Shown: positions 55,076-64,000 of the stretch, one piece after another | Layout: each line of letters begins with the position of its first letter | Numbering within the stretch: the first letter of the stretch is position 1 | Assembly (NCBI GenBank): GCA_949317995.1 | Contig: OX439035.1 | Coordinates: 3,214,181 to 3,278,180, forward strand | Direction of reading: 5' to 3' | DNA length: 64,000 nt | DNA from: Acholoe squamosa | Taxonomy: Eukaryota > Annelida > Polychaeta > Phyllodocida > Polynoidae | Notes under the pieces: generated by a model | Told to the model about the DNA's origin: nothing | The model's input: only the letters and a program-made list of their open reading frames with translations | The model's database searches: none | Position numbers and translations under genes: made by a program

Positions 55076-55088
55076 TGGTAGGGAAACC
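55076..55088 (+). promoter_or_regulatory. TRIM primer-binding site complementary to its own LTR tRNA
   Basis: TGGTAGGGAAACC begins one base after the LTR. Its complement GGTTTCCCTA-CCA equals the last ten bases of the tRNA-like sequence in the same LTR (55043-55052) plus a post-transcriptionally added CCA: 13 of 13 positions. Because CCA is not encoded after the LTR tRNA (AACG follows), the match reflects a mature tRNA, not copied DNA. Confidence 0.85.
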
Positions 55089-55166
55089 ACGTGGTCCTGA
55101 CCCACCTGAGGGGGGCTACGGAACTCGGTACCTGGGCTGGTGTGACACGGCAGGCGCTTCGTCCGC

Positions 55167-55182
55167 CCGGTACTTGTACCGG
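55167..55182. promoter_or_regulatory. Palindromic hairpin in TRIM interior
   Basis: CCGGTAC-TT-GTACCGG, a perfect 7-bp inverted repeat in a GC-rich internal region. In retroelement RNAs such short self-complementary hairpins often act in dimerisation or packaging; that role is inference here. Confidence 0.45.
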
Positions 55183-55293
55183 CAGTTGACCAGGGAATCG
55201 GGAATGCCTCGCACTGCTTGATAAAGCCCAATCGTCTGGTTGGGAGGAGAGCCGGGTTGTTGTTCAGCGGTGGTCGAAGCTGGTTGGGGGCTG

Positions 55294-55513
55294 TCTAGGG
55301 GAATGTGATTTCCCCGTGCGTGATGTGCTGACTCTCAGGGGCTGGTCGTCGTGTAATCACATGTCCCCTCTCTGTGTCACCCCAGTCCAGGCGTGGGTGG
55401 AAGGTAGAAAACGTTGTACGGGGAAGTAGCTCAGTGGTAGAGCAATCATCTGAAGGCTGACAGGTCCCGGGTTCAACTCCTGGTTTCCCTAATCGTTTTC
55501 GCCAACCCCTACA
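55294..55513 (+). repeat. TRIM right LTR
   Basis: 220 bp mate of 54855-55074. Roughly ten substitutions, many C/T or G/A. One alters the second terminal base (TC instead of TG), another the T stem of the tRNA-like unit. Confidence 0.88.
55420..55491 (+). tRNA. tRNA-like gene in right LTR
   Basis: Same 72-nt unit as 54981-55052, with ATCAT for ATCGT in the anticodon stem and ACTCCTGG for ACTCCCGG in the T arm. Box A is intact, box B and the TTTT terminator (55495-55498) also. The last ten bases that would pair with the PBS are unchanged. Confidence 0.7.
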
Positions 55514-55907
55514 TAAGGAATGCTGTAAACATACCATATATGGGCAGATCCACTGAGCAATGTTTGGGCCTATTTCGAGAGGATTTAAACTTTGGGGAGC
55601 TACTGTAAAAATGTAAACCACTATTCTTCATTATTTTAGTCACATCTGATAGAAAACATCTTGAGCTTTAAGTAGAGGGCAAATTTATGTATATCGGCCT
55701 ATAATTTGACAAGTTGCGGAGGCTCGAAGTTGGACAATACACCAAAAATGCCCTTTTTTGTCCAATTTTCCTTCATTCCCACTTATATATTGTTAAGCTA
55801 GGCAGTATTAGAGTGTGCTAAACCTATTTTGCCTTTGGTGAGAGGTCATAGCTATCTATTAAAAATATTTTGGCCATGTCCCTACCTCAACTGTCTTTTA
55901 CACATGT
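55514..55907. other. AT-rich spacer
   Basis: No gene or repeat recognised. Confidence 0.5.
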
Positions 55908-56905
55908 GTTATAATATCAAACTGTGAGCATCCTCACATACGTAACACTTTTTTTACACCTTAAACTTCCATGCTAAAAAAGTACCCTCACTGTTCTTAT
56001 TACCTGTGTTGAGCAGGGTCCCTAGGGGGGTTTTGATGGTAAATAAATGAAAGTGCTGGTTTGCTACAGATACAAGCTAGGTCTCATAAACCAAAATTCA
56101 ACTCCCGAAAACGTTACATATGTGAGGTACACTTTTATATGTCTGTATCTAAATAAATGATTCTTTATTTCTAGTCTCTCCTAGTGTAGTATATGAATTG
56201 AATGATTAAAACAAAAAATCATGGCTCAAGTCTGCATAGTAAGGCCACAGAGGGGGTCTTTTGGTATCGGTGTGGAAATCCTCACATACATAACAAAGAT
56301 ATGTGGAGGAGAAAGGAAATGTTTCCAGTTGCCCTGGCAGAAATGACCGACCACTGGAAGTCACTCAGAGGATCTCAAATTAGCTAAGCACAGTCTACTG
56401 TGATTTTGCAGCTCCATTTACACTGAAAGTTCTCAAAAAGGTAAGGAATTTCAATCAAATTCTCATGAAATAGTGTGTGTTATATATGTGAGGGTCTGCA
56501 ATTGTCTTAGATTGCATGGAAATGATATTTTGGGTTATAAGTTTGAAAGTCCCACGCCATAAACTGGCCATAGCAGCTTGGTAATGCCATTTAGTTTGGC
56601 CAGGAAGCCCCATACTGTTTAAGGCTTGATTTTCCTCACATACATAATGTTTTCACTGGGGAATGGAAATTGCTCTTTATTTATTTTTTTTTTTTTTATT
56701 TATTTTTTTTGATTTTGTATAGAAATGTATAGGCAGACATGTTGGATTCTATGATTTTACAGTAGAATTATGAAAAACACAAGAAAGGTGAAGCACATAT
56801 ATGAATGACTGTTATGAACTGTATACCAATAAATGACGACCTAGATAAGCTCCATGAAAAATTGATGAAAAGATATGACAATTACATGAAAAATGCCTAA
56901 AAATT
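55908..56905 (+). repeat. 998-bp tandem duplication, unit 1
   Basis: Starts GTTATAATATCAAACTGTGAGC and repeats at exactly +998 with almost no change (AACAAAGATATG vs AACAAAAATATG at 56297; length shifts in the T-run at 56680-56710). It carries five copies of a 15-mer CCTCACATACRTAAC in alternating orientation at 55932 (+), 56113 (-), 56280 (+), 56479 (-) and 56634 (+). No coding signal; a 61-residue frame has no domain. Confidence 0.93.
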
Positions 56906-57903
56906 GTTATAATATCAAACTGTGAGCATCCTCACATACGTAACACTTTTTTTACACCTTAAACTTCCATGCTAAAAAAGTACCCTCACTGTTCTTATTA
57001 CCTGTGTTGAGCAGGGTCCCTAGGGGGGTTTTGATGGTAAATAAATGAAAGTGCTGGTTTGCTACAGATACAAGCTAGGTCTCATAAACCAAAATTCAAC
57101 TCCCGAAAACGTTACATATGTGAGGTACACTTTTATATGTCTGTATCTAAATAAATGATTCTTTATTTCTAGTCTCTCCTAGTGTAGTATATGAATTGAA
57201 TGATTAAAACAAAAAATCATGGCTCAAGTCTGCATAGTAAGGCCACAGAGGGGGTCTTTTGGTATCGGTGTGGAAATCCTCACATACATAACAAAAATAT
57301 GTGGAGGAGAAAGGAAATGTTTCCAGTTGCCCTGGCAGAAATGACCGACCACTGGAAGTCACTCAGAGGATCTCAAATTAGCTAAGCACAGTCTACTGTG
57401 ATTTTGCAGCTCCATTTACACTGAAAGTTCTCAAAAAGGTAAGGAATTTCAATCAAATTCTCATGAAATAGTGTGTGTTATATATGTGAGGGTCTGCAAT
57501 TGTCTTAGATTGCATGGAAATGATATTTTGGGTTATAAGTTTGAAAGTCCCACGCCATAAACTGGCCATAGCAGCTTGGTAATGCCATTTAGTTTGGCCA
57601 GGAAGCCCCATACTGTTTAAGGCTTGATTTTCCTCACATACATAATGTTTTCACTGGGGAATGGAAATTGCTCTTTATTTATTTATTTTTTTTTTTTGAT
57701 TTATTTTTTTTGATTTTGTATAGAAATGTATAGGCAGACATGTTGGATTCTATGATTTTACAGTAGAATTATGAAAAACACAAGAAAGGTGAAGCACATA
57801 TATGAATGACTGTTATGAACTGTATACCAATAAATGACGACCTAGATAAGCTCCATGAAAAATTGATGAAAAGATATGACAATTACATGAAAAATGCCTA
57901 AAA
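56906..57903 (+). repeat. 998-bp tandem duplication, unit 2
   Basis: Second copy, ending at AAAAATTGG where unit 1 reads AAAAATTGTT. All five alternating 15-mers are kept. The junction has the shared sequence AAAATTG. Confidence 0.93.
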
Positions 57904-59402
57904 ATTGGCAAAAAATGTCAAAAATTCACAAAATAAAAAAAATAATTTCAGACTCGGCCCTGTTTTGCTAGGGTTGGTCGGGTAACTGGAAAAAAAAACT
58001 TTTTTTAGGCCTTATTTGTTATAATTAGGGCCTACCTTTACTGCTAGGGTTCATTAGGTCCAGTTTGGAAATTTTGAAATGATACCCCAGCCTGTCTGGG
58101 GTGAGAAGTTTTGATTATTTTTCTAAATTTTCACCTCCCACACCCCAAAATGCATTATTTTGCACTGCTCTTACCATTGTTTATTTACTCCTAGACCTAT
58201 AATCAATCATTTCAGTACATATAACCAATTTTACCATTTTTTTAACCATATCTCGAAACTGAGAGGATCTTAAGGTGAAAAATTATCAGCTGGGACCATC
58301 AATTAGGCTTCAAATACTAGCCACACCTGTCTTCTATTACTTTAAATAACATTAATTTAGCCCAGGCATCTGCAAGTTAATTAACAAATATCAATTAAGA
58401 AATAGAAATAATATAGGTCAGTCGTTAGTAACACACAGTTATACATAGATAAAGGCTTCATAAAAGCTCTTAAACCTTTCATATGAGCAGGTAGAGACAC
58501 TTTTTTTTAAATCAACACATCACCAATAGATACACACTGTATGATAGATAAAGTAGTCCCAGAATGATTTATATGGGCAAAACATACAGAAGCCCAGTTT
58601 AAGGGTAAGGGGAGGGGTTGAAGGGTTGACTTGAAAAATACTTGAATGTGTAGTGCACAGAAAGGGTGCATTGTACGCAAAAAAAAAGAAATTTTACAAA
58701 AAAATCCCCTATATAGTCCCCCTCTATGGGTAAATATAAAAATGCTGAGGAATTCCTTTTTAATATGCTTTACAGAGGTTTAAAATTTTGATCAGTCGCG
58801 CGAACAACGCTATTTGAACATATGAGAATGGCTAGGGTAAAAAGAAAGTTGAAACATATCACCTTTAAACCACATGGAAATCTTAGATAGGACCCCCCAC
58901 CAAGGAATAAATAAAATTATGGTGATCTTTTACTGCTTGGCTTGATGCTATAGGGCATGGAATGAGATGAATATTTAAAAAATGCCTATTTTGGGCCATT
59001 TTTCATTTTGGGCCATTTTTCAACATAAGGCCACCATATCTAAAGAAAATAGGGGACTGACATGCACAAATATGCCTTTCTTTTGAAGCCCTACATGTTT
59101 TCTTTCAAATGAGACCTAAAATAAGGAAGAATAGTTATTTACTTTTAATTCTACAGCCTGTATTAATAAAGACAAAAAAAAACAAAAGTGACATGGTTCA
59201 GCGGATCCAGTCATGTACAAATAGAAGATGGCATAGGTGTATGATATTTCTGGATTTCATATGTTGTTTTTTTTTATCCATTTATTAGGCAATTATTTGG
59301 CGATATTGTGAAAAGAGTTTCCATAAGTTCATGCACGTTCCTATATGATCCATACCAGATATCAGCTACCGCATTATCCTCCCTAGATGACCGAATCCTT
59401 AA
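57904..59402. other. AT-rich intergenic stretch
   Basis: No gene or complete repeat recognised. Poly-A and poly-T runs only. Confidence 0.5.
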
Positions 59403-59405
59403 TTA

Positions 59406-59557
59406 GGGAATGTTCAGCAATTATGTCACTGGTATTTAGGCATTTTTCAGGACTCACCCACCCCTTTGTCACTGTTTTTGTATGGAACATATAGAGGAAC
59501 CCAAAGACCCCCCCCCCCCCCACCCCCTAAGCAGTGACGTAATTGTTGAACGTTCCC
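59406..59557. mobile_element. Short TWA-flanked MITE, second family
   Basis: 152 bp with ~26-bp inverted ends (GGGAATGTTCAGCAATTATG against the complement of GGGAACGTTCAACAATTACG), flanked by TTA on both sides (59403-59405, 59558-59560). The GGG start and TTA duplication again fit PIF/Harbinger-type MITEs, but the ends differ from the GGGAGTGATCA family. The centre has a C-run. Confidence 0.7.
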
Positions 59558-59617
59558 TTAGTAGGAATGACCGGGCGAATCTCACTACCCTAATATGCTG
59601 CATATATACCAAGGTAG

Positions 59618-59790
59618 CTGGTTGTGCAATGGGCGTGGCCATTGCTGGAGCTTGTTACTAGTATGTTTTACTGACAAGAGCAAACAGATGGGTACCTGCT
59701 GCCCCCGCCCCCCCCCCACCGAGAGGCCCACAGTGAATAGTTCGGATTATGTCATTGGCTGTTAATTAATACTGCTATTATAAAGTCAGT
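59618..59790 (+). repeat. Dispersed repeat shared with 50828-50990
   Basis: Same order of blocks (GGGCGTGGCCATTGCTGGAG, GATGGGTACC, CACAGTGAATAGTT, TTAATTAATACTGC), with a C-run insertion near 59702-59718. Confidence 0.7.
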
Positions 59791-59829
59791 ATTACTATAG
59801 GTCTTACCGTAGTGGATTTTTCTTGATTG

Positions 59830-59952
59830 TATGATTGTGTTTTGACTTACTGATAGATGTTTGACTATAATTCCAGTTGTGCTTCAATTACCACGATTCT
59901 GTGAATTGTGAGAGGCTCAATAAACTTTGTTTTCAAACTTGAAAAAAAAAAA
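59830..59952 (+). mobile_element. LINE 3' tail with poly-A
   Basis: GTTTTGACTTACTGATAGATG through GAGGCTCAATAAACTTTG to a 12-base A-run. It is the inverse of 16953-17060, the 3' end of the minus-strand LINE in element A. AATAAA is present 20-25 bp before the A-run. No ORF2 is visible upstream, so this is a severely truncated LINE or a SINE sharing its tail. Confidence 0.7.
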
Positions 59953-60422
59953 ACTCACTTTACTTAACTCATTACCCCAACTGCACAGAAAAACAATGAG
60001 CCCAAGTGTGCTGCCCTGAGGGACCACAAAACCCAAGCCTTACAGAGTTAGAGTGTGTATGATTGCTGGTGTTTTCGTATTTATTTAGCCTGGTAATCCT
60101 CTATATAAAGCATGGCTCAGGTCCTAAAATCACTGTTTGTGCAAGGAATACTAACTTAGAGGTAGCAGCTGTCAAATGCTTTATCAAAATCAATGTGTTT
60201 CTAGAGCGGGTGTTTAACATGTTCAAAGCTGCTTACAGTGGGGACGTTTTTGGTCTAGAACCCATTAACAGTTACTTAGAGTCTTGTCCTGCTACTTTAT
60301 AATCCCACTTTATCTGCTAAATTGAAATTACTGGCTGTGTTTTATTCTCGTGAAATATTTTCTTTTGGGTTAAATCGAAAGATCGAAGGGTTGTTTTTTG
60401 GGATTATATTGGGTGCACTTTA

Positions 60423-60736
60423 GGGAGTAATCATTTTTTAACAACAGGGGGGTGGTGGTGGGTTTGCATGTGGATGCGTGAAAAAAAATTTTACCCCCCC
60501 CCACGAGGGGGTAAAATTTTTTCACCCACCCCCATAAGGGACAAAAATCACGCGCGAACGTCTCCTTTTAGCCTATAGTAATGCGCTGGGTTTTCCACTG
60601 AAAAGGGGTGAAATTATTTTGACCCCCTTATCAGAGGTGTTTCTGACCCCCCCCCCCAGTCAAGGGGTTGAAAAAATTCTGACCCCCCCTCAAACCCACC
60701 AGCCCCCCCCCCCATTGTTAAAAAATGATCACTCCC
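60423..60736. mobile_element. PIF/Harbinger-type MITE, copy 4
   Basis: 314 bp, GGGAGTAATCATTTTTTAAC to GTTAAAAAATGATCACTCCC, with TTA on both sides (60420-60422, 60737-60739). The internal inverted block AAAAAATTTTACCCCC/GGGGGTAAAATTTTTT near 60481-60522 adds a second hairpin not present in copies 1 and 2. Confidence 0.82.
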
Positions 60737-60847
60737 TTAGAAAGAGAAGAAAGAATTACCAAAACCTGTGACGAGACATAGGGCTGCACTTTAACAGTGG
60801 GATTTGATTTTAAATACTTCTGTTTTATAATGTAATATCCTGGCATA

Positions 60848-61095
60848 TTGAGGGCTGCTGATGCAGGAGTGCATGATACCCATTGGTCTTCATGATGCAC
60901 TAATGAAGTGCTGGCGAGGCTGCTGGCTAGGCTGGCACCGGAATTTGTGCTAAACCTCCTGAGTGTATTGACCCCAAAGCGTTGGTATGATGCATGAATG
61001 TAGCCCTGGTGAGTTATCCGCCAGGGCTACATTCATGGATCATGATGACCAATGGGCATGATGCACTCATGTATTAGCGGTCTTTACCTGATCCT
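60848..61095. mobile_element. Foldback element related to the TTAA-type MITE, with strong hairpin
   Basis: The left arm GGGCTGCTGATGCAGGAGTGCATGAT..CCATTGGTC pairs with the right arm GACCAATGGGCATGATGCACTCATGTATTAGCGG; both resemble the arms of 598-818. TTAA is not found at either edge. The interior has a perfect 16-bp hairpin: ATGAATGTAGCCCTGG (60994-61009) with CCAGGGCTACATTCAT (61021-61036). 61096-61845 shows nothing further. Confidence 0.65.
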
Positions 61096-61845
61096 ATAAG
61101 GCGCACTAGGGAGTCTAGTTTTGCACCTTATACATGGGGGGGGGGATCAGTGTAGGTTTAAATCAAATACGGTTGTATTCCTCAATACACTGTGTAACTT
61201 GATGATCATTTTTGCCACAATGCTTTAAAAACGTTTTACTCTAGAGCGGAAATGCTATAGCGTTCAAAAATATTTTCCTTTTCAGAGTTCATGTCAAACT
61301 ATATGAAATGGGGCGTTATTTAAAAAAAAAGGGGGGGGGAATTAATCTTTGAATACACATTCATACAATAAAGTTCATTATACCTTGGATAGCGGATGAA
61401 AAGCACTGACACTGTTGTTGTTAATTGTTTAATGCCCTTTTTCAACCAGGGCCAAAGGTACCACCCCTAGTGAGGATGTAGTTTAACGGATACACGCCAG
61501 GTGACAGCACACACAAAGTCAATGGCCATCATGGGAGGCTGGTGGTCATGAAGAACTAAATCCATTTTCTCTGTGATGTTTCTATAGGCTGGTACGAGTG
61601 AGTAAGGTTGGTGTATAGTTAAAGCCAAAGAGCAACCAGCCACCTTAAATAGTTAGTGTTTTACAGCTTTGGGGCTTCATGCCTTCTTAAAGTTTTAATG
61701 TGTTGTTAAATGGCTTGTTAAGATGTTGCTAGAGCTCTGATTTAAGTCTTGTTGGTTGAAAAGTCTAAATTTGGTAAGTTGTCCCCAGTCCATAGCAAGC
61801 TGTTTGTATAAACTAAGGACATTTAACTGCCTGTAAACCAGATAA

Positions 61846-62115
61846 GGGAGTGATCATTTTTTAACAACAGGGGGGGGGCTGGTGGGTGTGCGCGTGGGTG
61901 CGCGAAAAAATATCCGGCCGCCCCCTCTTGAGGGGGTAAAATCTTTTTGACCCCCCCCCCTTATAAGGGACGAAAATCGCACACGAATGTGCCCTTTTAC
62001 CCTATAGTAACGCGCTGGGTTTTCCACTAAAAACAGGTGAAATTATTTTGACCCCCCATCACAGGGGTTGAAAAAATTCTGACCCCCCCCCCGTTGTTAA
62101 AAAATGATCACTCCC
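61846..62115. mobile_element. PIF/Harbinger-type MITE, copy 5
   Basis: 270 bp with intact ends GGGAGTGATCATTTTTTAAC and GTTGTTAAAAAATGATCACTCCC, the best-preserved inverted repeats of the family. Flanks are TAA (left) and TTA (right), so the target duplication is not perfect here. Confidence 0.78.
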
Positions 62116-62118
62116 TTA

Positions 62119-63046
62119 TATGGCCACATGTCTATCTTATAATAGAAGGTAACATGGCCATATGGCCACATTACCTCTATAGATGTATTCCCTTATATTC
62201 AGTAATATGGCCATATTAGCTTTTATTAGGACCTGAGAATTTACTGCTAGATGGCCATAGTACCTTACACTGATTCTTATAGGTATGGATTTTGGATCCC
62301 AATAACTATTCTACGTGCTTTGTAGTTGTCAATCTAGTGTATCTACCTTGGACAAGAGAATATCCATGTAAAACAAATCTGCTAGATTGGGCGCACAATT
62401 TTTTTGTCCATGTAAAACAAATCTGCTAGATTGGGCGCGCAATTTTTTTGTCCTGTATATCACATATGGCCAATTCTGCGAAGTTCTGAGGGGAAAATCT
62501 ATTAGAAATTATACATAATTGTTATTGAAAAAAAATTCTGCAAGGGATATCCCAGCCCTATCAGTAAAACCAAAAATTGTGATCAAATAATGAAAAACCT
62601 TTCAATTACAGAGTCTTCCTTAATATGGGCATGCACCGCGTTGATAACGCGCAAGATATTGTGGGAGTGCAAAGACTGCATAGCTAGCATGATAAGGATC
62701 AGTTCAACCTTTAACAAGATAACAGTCTGAAGAGTCTGTTCAAACTCTGCCGTTGACTTCAACCCCCCCTCCCCCATCCTTCCCCCTGGCTTGGGTCTTG
62801 GTTTGGCGGGTGGCCCGGCCTGCGTTCCCCGCCCGAGGCTGTAGGATCTGTGGCGTCTAAATACCCCCTGACCCAGTACAGCAGAGGCTGAGGGGTAGTA
62901 GAGCTAACCCCCCCCCCCCCCCGTACACCCCCTGGTGGCACTCATTTTGCTTGGTGGCCTGATCCTGTAAATTGACGGATTAAGTCGTGCCTCCAGCCAG
63001 GTTCTGATCCCACCACTAAGAAGGACTTGTCTACCACAGGCCCCTT
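62119..63046. other. Non-coding stretch with small repeats
   Basis: Contains an imperfect 28-bp palindrome around CATGGCCATATGGCCACA (62148-62175), nearby further ATGGCCA motifs, and a 44-bp direct duplication CCATGTAAAACAAATCTGC.. at 62362-62449. C-runs occur at 62764 and 62911-62922. No gene. Confidence 0.6.
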
Positions 63047-63205
63047 TAACCCTCTAAGGGCTGCTGATGCAAGAGTGCATCATGCCCATTGGTCGTTATA
63101 TTGCACCAATGAAGTGCTGGCAAGTCTGCTCACCAGCACTTTATTGGAGCATTATGCCGACCCTACACGGTTGATACATAAACTCCCCAGAGGGAGTTTA
63201 TGTAT
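63047..63205. mobile_element. TTAA-type MITE, right end lost
   Basis: Begins TTAACCCTCTAAGGGCTGCTGATGCA, matching the left end of 598-818, and continues with CCAATGAAGTGCTGGC and its inverse CCAGCACTTTATTGG. The right terminal repeat is replaced by the minisatellite that follows. Confidence 0.7.
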
Positions 63206-63215
63206 CAGAGATTTT

Positions 63216-63580
63216 GACTGAAACTGGGAGGTTGTCGGTGCCATTATGACTGAAACTGGGAGGCTGTCGGTGCCATTATGACTGAAACTGGGAGGCTGTC
63301 GGTGCCATTATGACTGAAACTGGGAGGCTGTCGGTGCCATTATGACTGAAACTGGGAGGCTGTCGGTGCCATTATGACTGAAACTGGGAGGCTGTCAGTG
63401 CCATTATGACTGAAACTGGGAGGCTGTCGGTGCCATTATGACTGAAACTGGGAGGCTGTCGGTGCCATTATGACTGAAACTGGGAGGCTGTCGGTGCCAT
63501 TAAATGACTGAAAATGGGGGTTGTTGGTGCCATTATGACTGAAACTGGGAGGCTGTTGGTGCCATTTTGACTGAAAAGGG
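63216..63580 (+). repeat. 32-bp minisatellite, 11 units plus a partial
   Basis: Units of GACTGAAACTGGGAGGCTGT followed by CGGTGCCATTAT start at 63216, 63248, 63280, 63312, 63344, 63376, 63408, 63440, 63472, 63506, 63537 and 63569. The first eight are almost identical and the last four decay, as expected when unequal exchange homogenises the interior. No coding role. Confidence 0.97.
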
Positions 63581-63689
63581 GGCCTATCAACTTTGAAACC
63601 TTCAAGAGGGTGGGTTGTAGTGCGGCACCTGTTACTTACTTTGATGCCACACTCCGGGCCCAAATTGTAAATCTGCAGCACATACCACC

Positions 63690-64000
63690 GTAGCAGCTAC
63701 ACAGAGAGAAGAAATGGAGTCACAACGACTCAAAAATGGGAGTCCAGCTCCTATCACTGAGGTGACCCCCTTTGGGACTCTCAAGTGACTCCGAAAGATT
63801 AAGGAGTCCTCCAGCCTTGACTCCCTTCATAGGGAGAGTCAAATGGCCCTGATGCCATATAAATAGAGTGTCAATCAGATAGGACTCTATCACTGAATAG
63901 AGTCATACCTAGCAGACTCCATAGAGAGAATAGATATGGAGTCACTGTAACTCTGAAATGGTTGTCTTGGAATAGGGATTCAAAATGTTTAGTCCCTAGG
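63690..64000. other. Stretch enriched in GAGTC/GACTC
   Basis: About a dozen GAGTC or GACTC pentamers in ~270 bp, many paired (GAGTCACAACGACTC, GGACTCTCAAGTGACTCC). No gene. Sequence runs off the window. Confidence 0.5.

Larger units (their letters stand above)
54855..55513 (+). mobile_element. TRIM-like LTR element with tRNA genes in its LTRs
   Basis: 659 bp: LTR 54855-55074, internal 55075-55293, LTR 55294-55513. Both LTRs are 220 bp, about 95% alike, begin TGTAGGGGAATG (second: TCTAGGGG) and end CCCCTACA. A PBS starts one base after LTR 1 and a G-rich tract (GGTTGGGGCTG) directly precedes LTR 2, as in reverse-transcribed LTR elements. There is no ORF, so it depends on another element for enzymes. 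Terminal-repeat retrotransposons in miniature are known; a tRNA unit inside each LTR that matches the PBS is the unusual part. Flanks TAAC/TAAG are an imperfect target duplication at best. Confidence 0.85.

Noticed and set aside
55295..55621. 108-residue minus-strand ORF over the right TRIM LTR
   Set aside because: It is the reverse translation of the tRNA-like unit and LTR; such frames recur wherever this repeat occurs and are not evidence of a protein.

Overview
This is eukaryotic nuclear DNA from an invertebrate animal: there are no bacterial-style genes, spliceosomal introns are visible, simple repeats are abundant, and most coding capacity belongs to retroelements. A lancelet (Branchiostoma-like) or another marine invertebrate fits best. 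The reasons are the dense TTAA- and TWA-flanked foldback MITEs, a very common tRNA-headed repeat, and a host-type gene that pairs death domains with a BIR domain. The organism call is inference from repeat style, not proof.

Layout. (1) 1-12.8 kb is repeat-rich and essentially gene-free. A ~3.7 kb block (1-3728) recurs at ~7690-11468; both copies begin in a 48-bp minisatellite and carry a piggyBac-type MITE and a PIF/Harbinger-type MITE. Between them lie an 81-bp tandem repeat and ~640 bp of CAGA/GACA-type simple sequence. (2) 12.8-31.8 kb is a nested stack of retroelements. Ty3/Gypsy element A (+, 12778-31777, TSD ctat) was hit by a minus-strand LINE. The LINE 3' part was then hit by Ty3/Gypsy element B (-, 17169-29727, two 468-bp LTRs, TSD caat). 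B carries gag, protease, RT/RNase H, integrase and an unusual large third ORF, all with frame breaks. (3) 31.8-35.5 kb holds an array of short GC-rich palindromes and a plus-strand LINE with endonuclease and RT. (4) 35.35-47.2 kb is two near-identical head-to-tail copies of a 5,923-bp unit. Each holds simple repeats, a possible small spliced plus-strand gene, a CCAAT/E-box motif cluster, and a minus-strand gene with two death domains followed by a BIR domain. (5) 47.2-48.6 kb is the 5' end of a third Gypsy element (C, same family as A). (6) 48.6-64 kb is AT-rich non-coding DNA with MITEs, minisatellites, a 998-bp tandem duplication and a 659-bp TRIM-like element.

The most striking feature is the TRIM-like element at 54855-55513. 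It has two 220-bp LTRs (TG...CCCCTACA), each holding a 72-nt tRNA-like Pol III unit with A box, B box and a TTTT terminator. The primer-binding site directly after the first LTR is perfectly complementary over 13 nt to the 3' end of that same tRNA, including the non-encoded CCA. The element therefore appears to encode its own reverse-transcription primer inside its LTRs.

Almost all retroelement ORFs here are broken by stops or frameshifts. The only plausible host-type protein gene is the death-domain/BIR gene, present twice.
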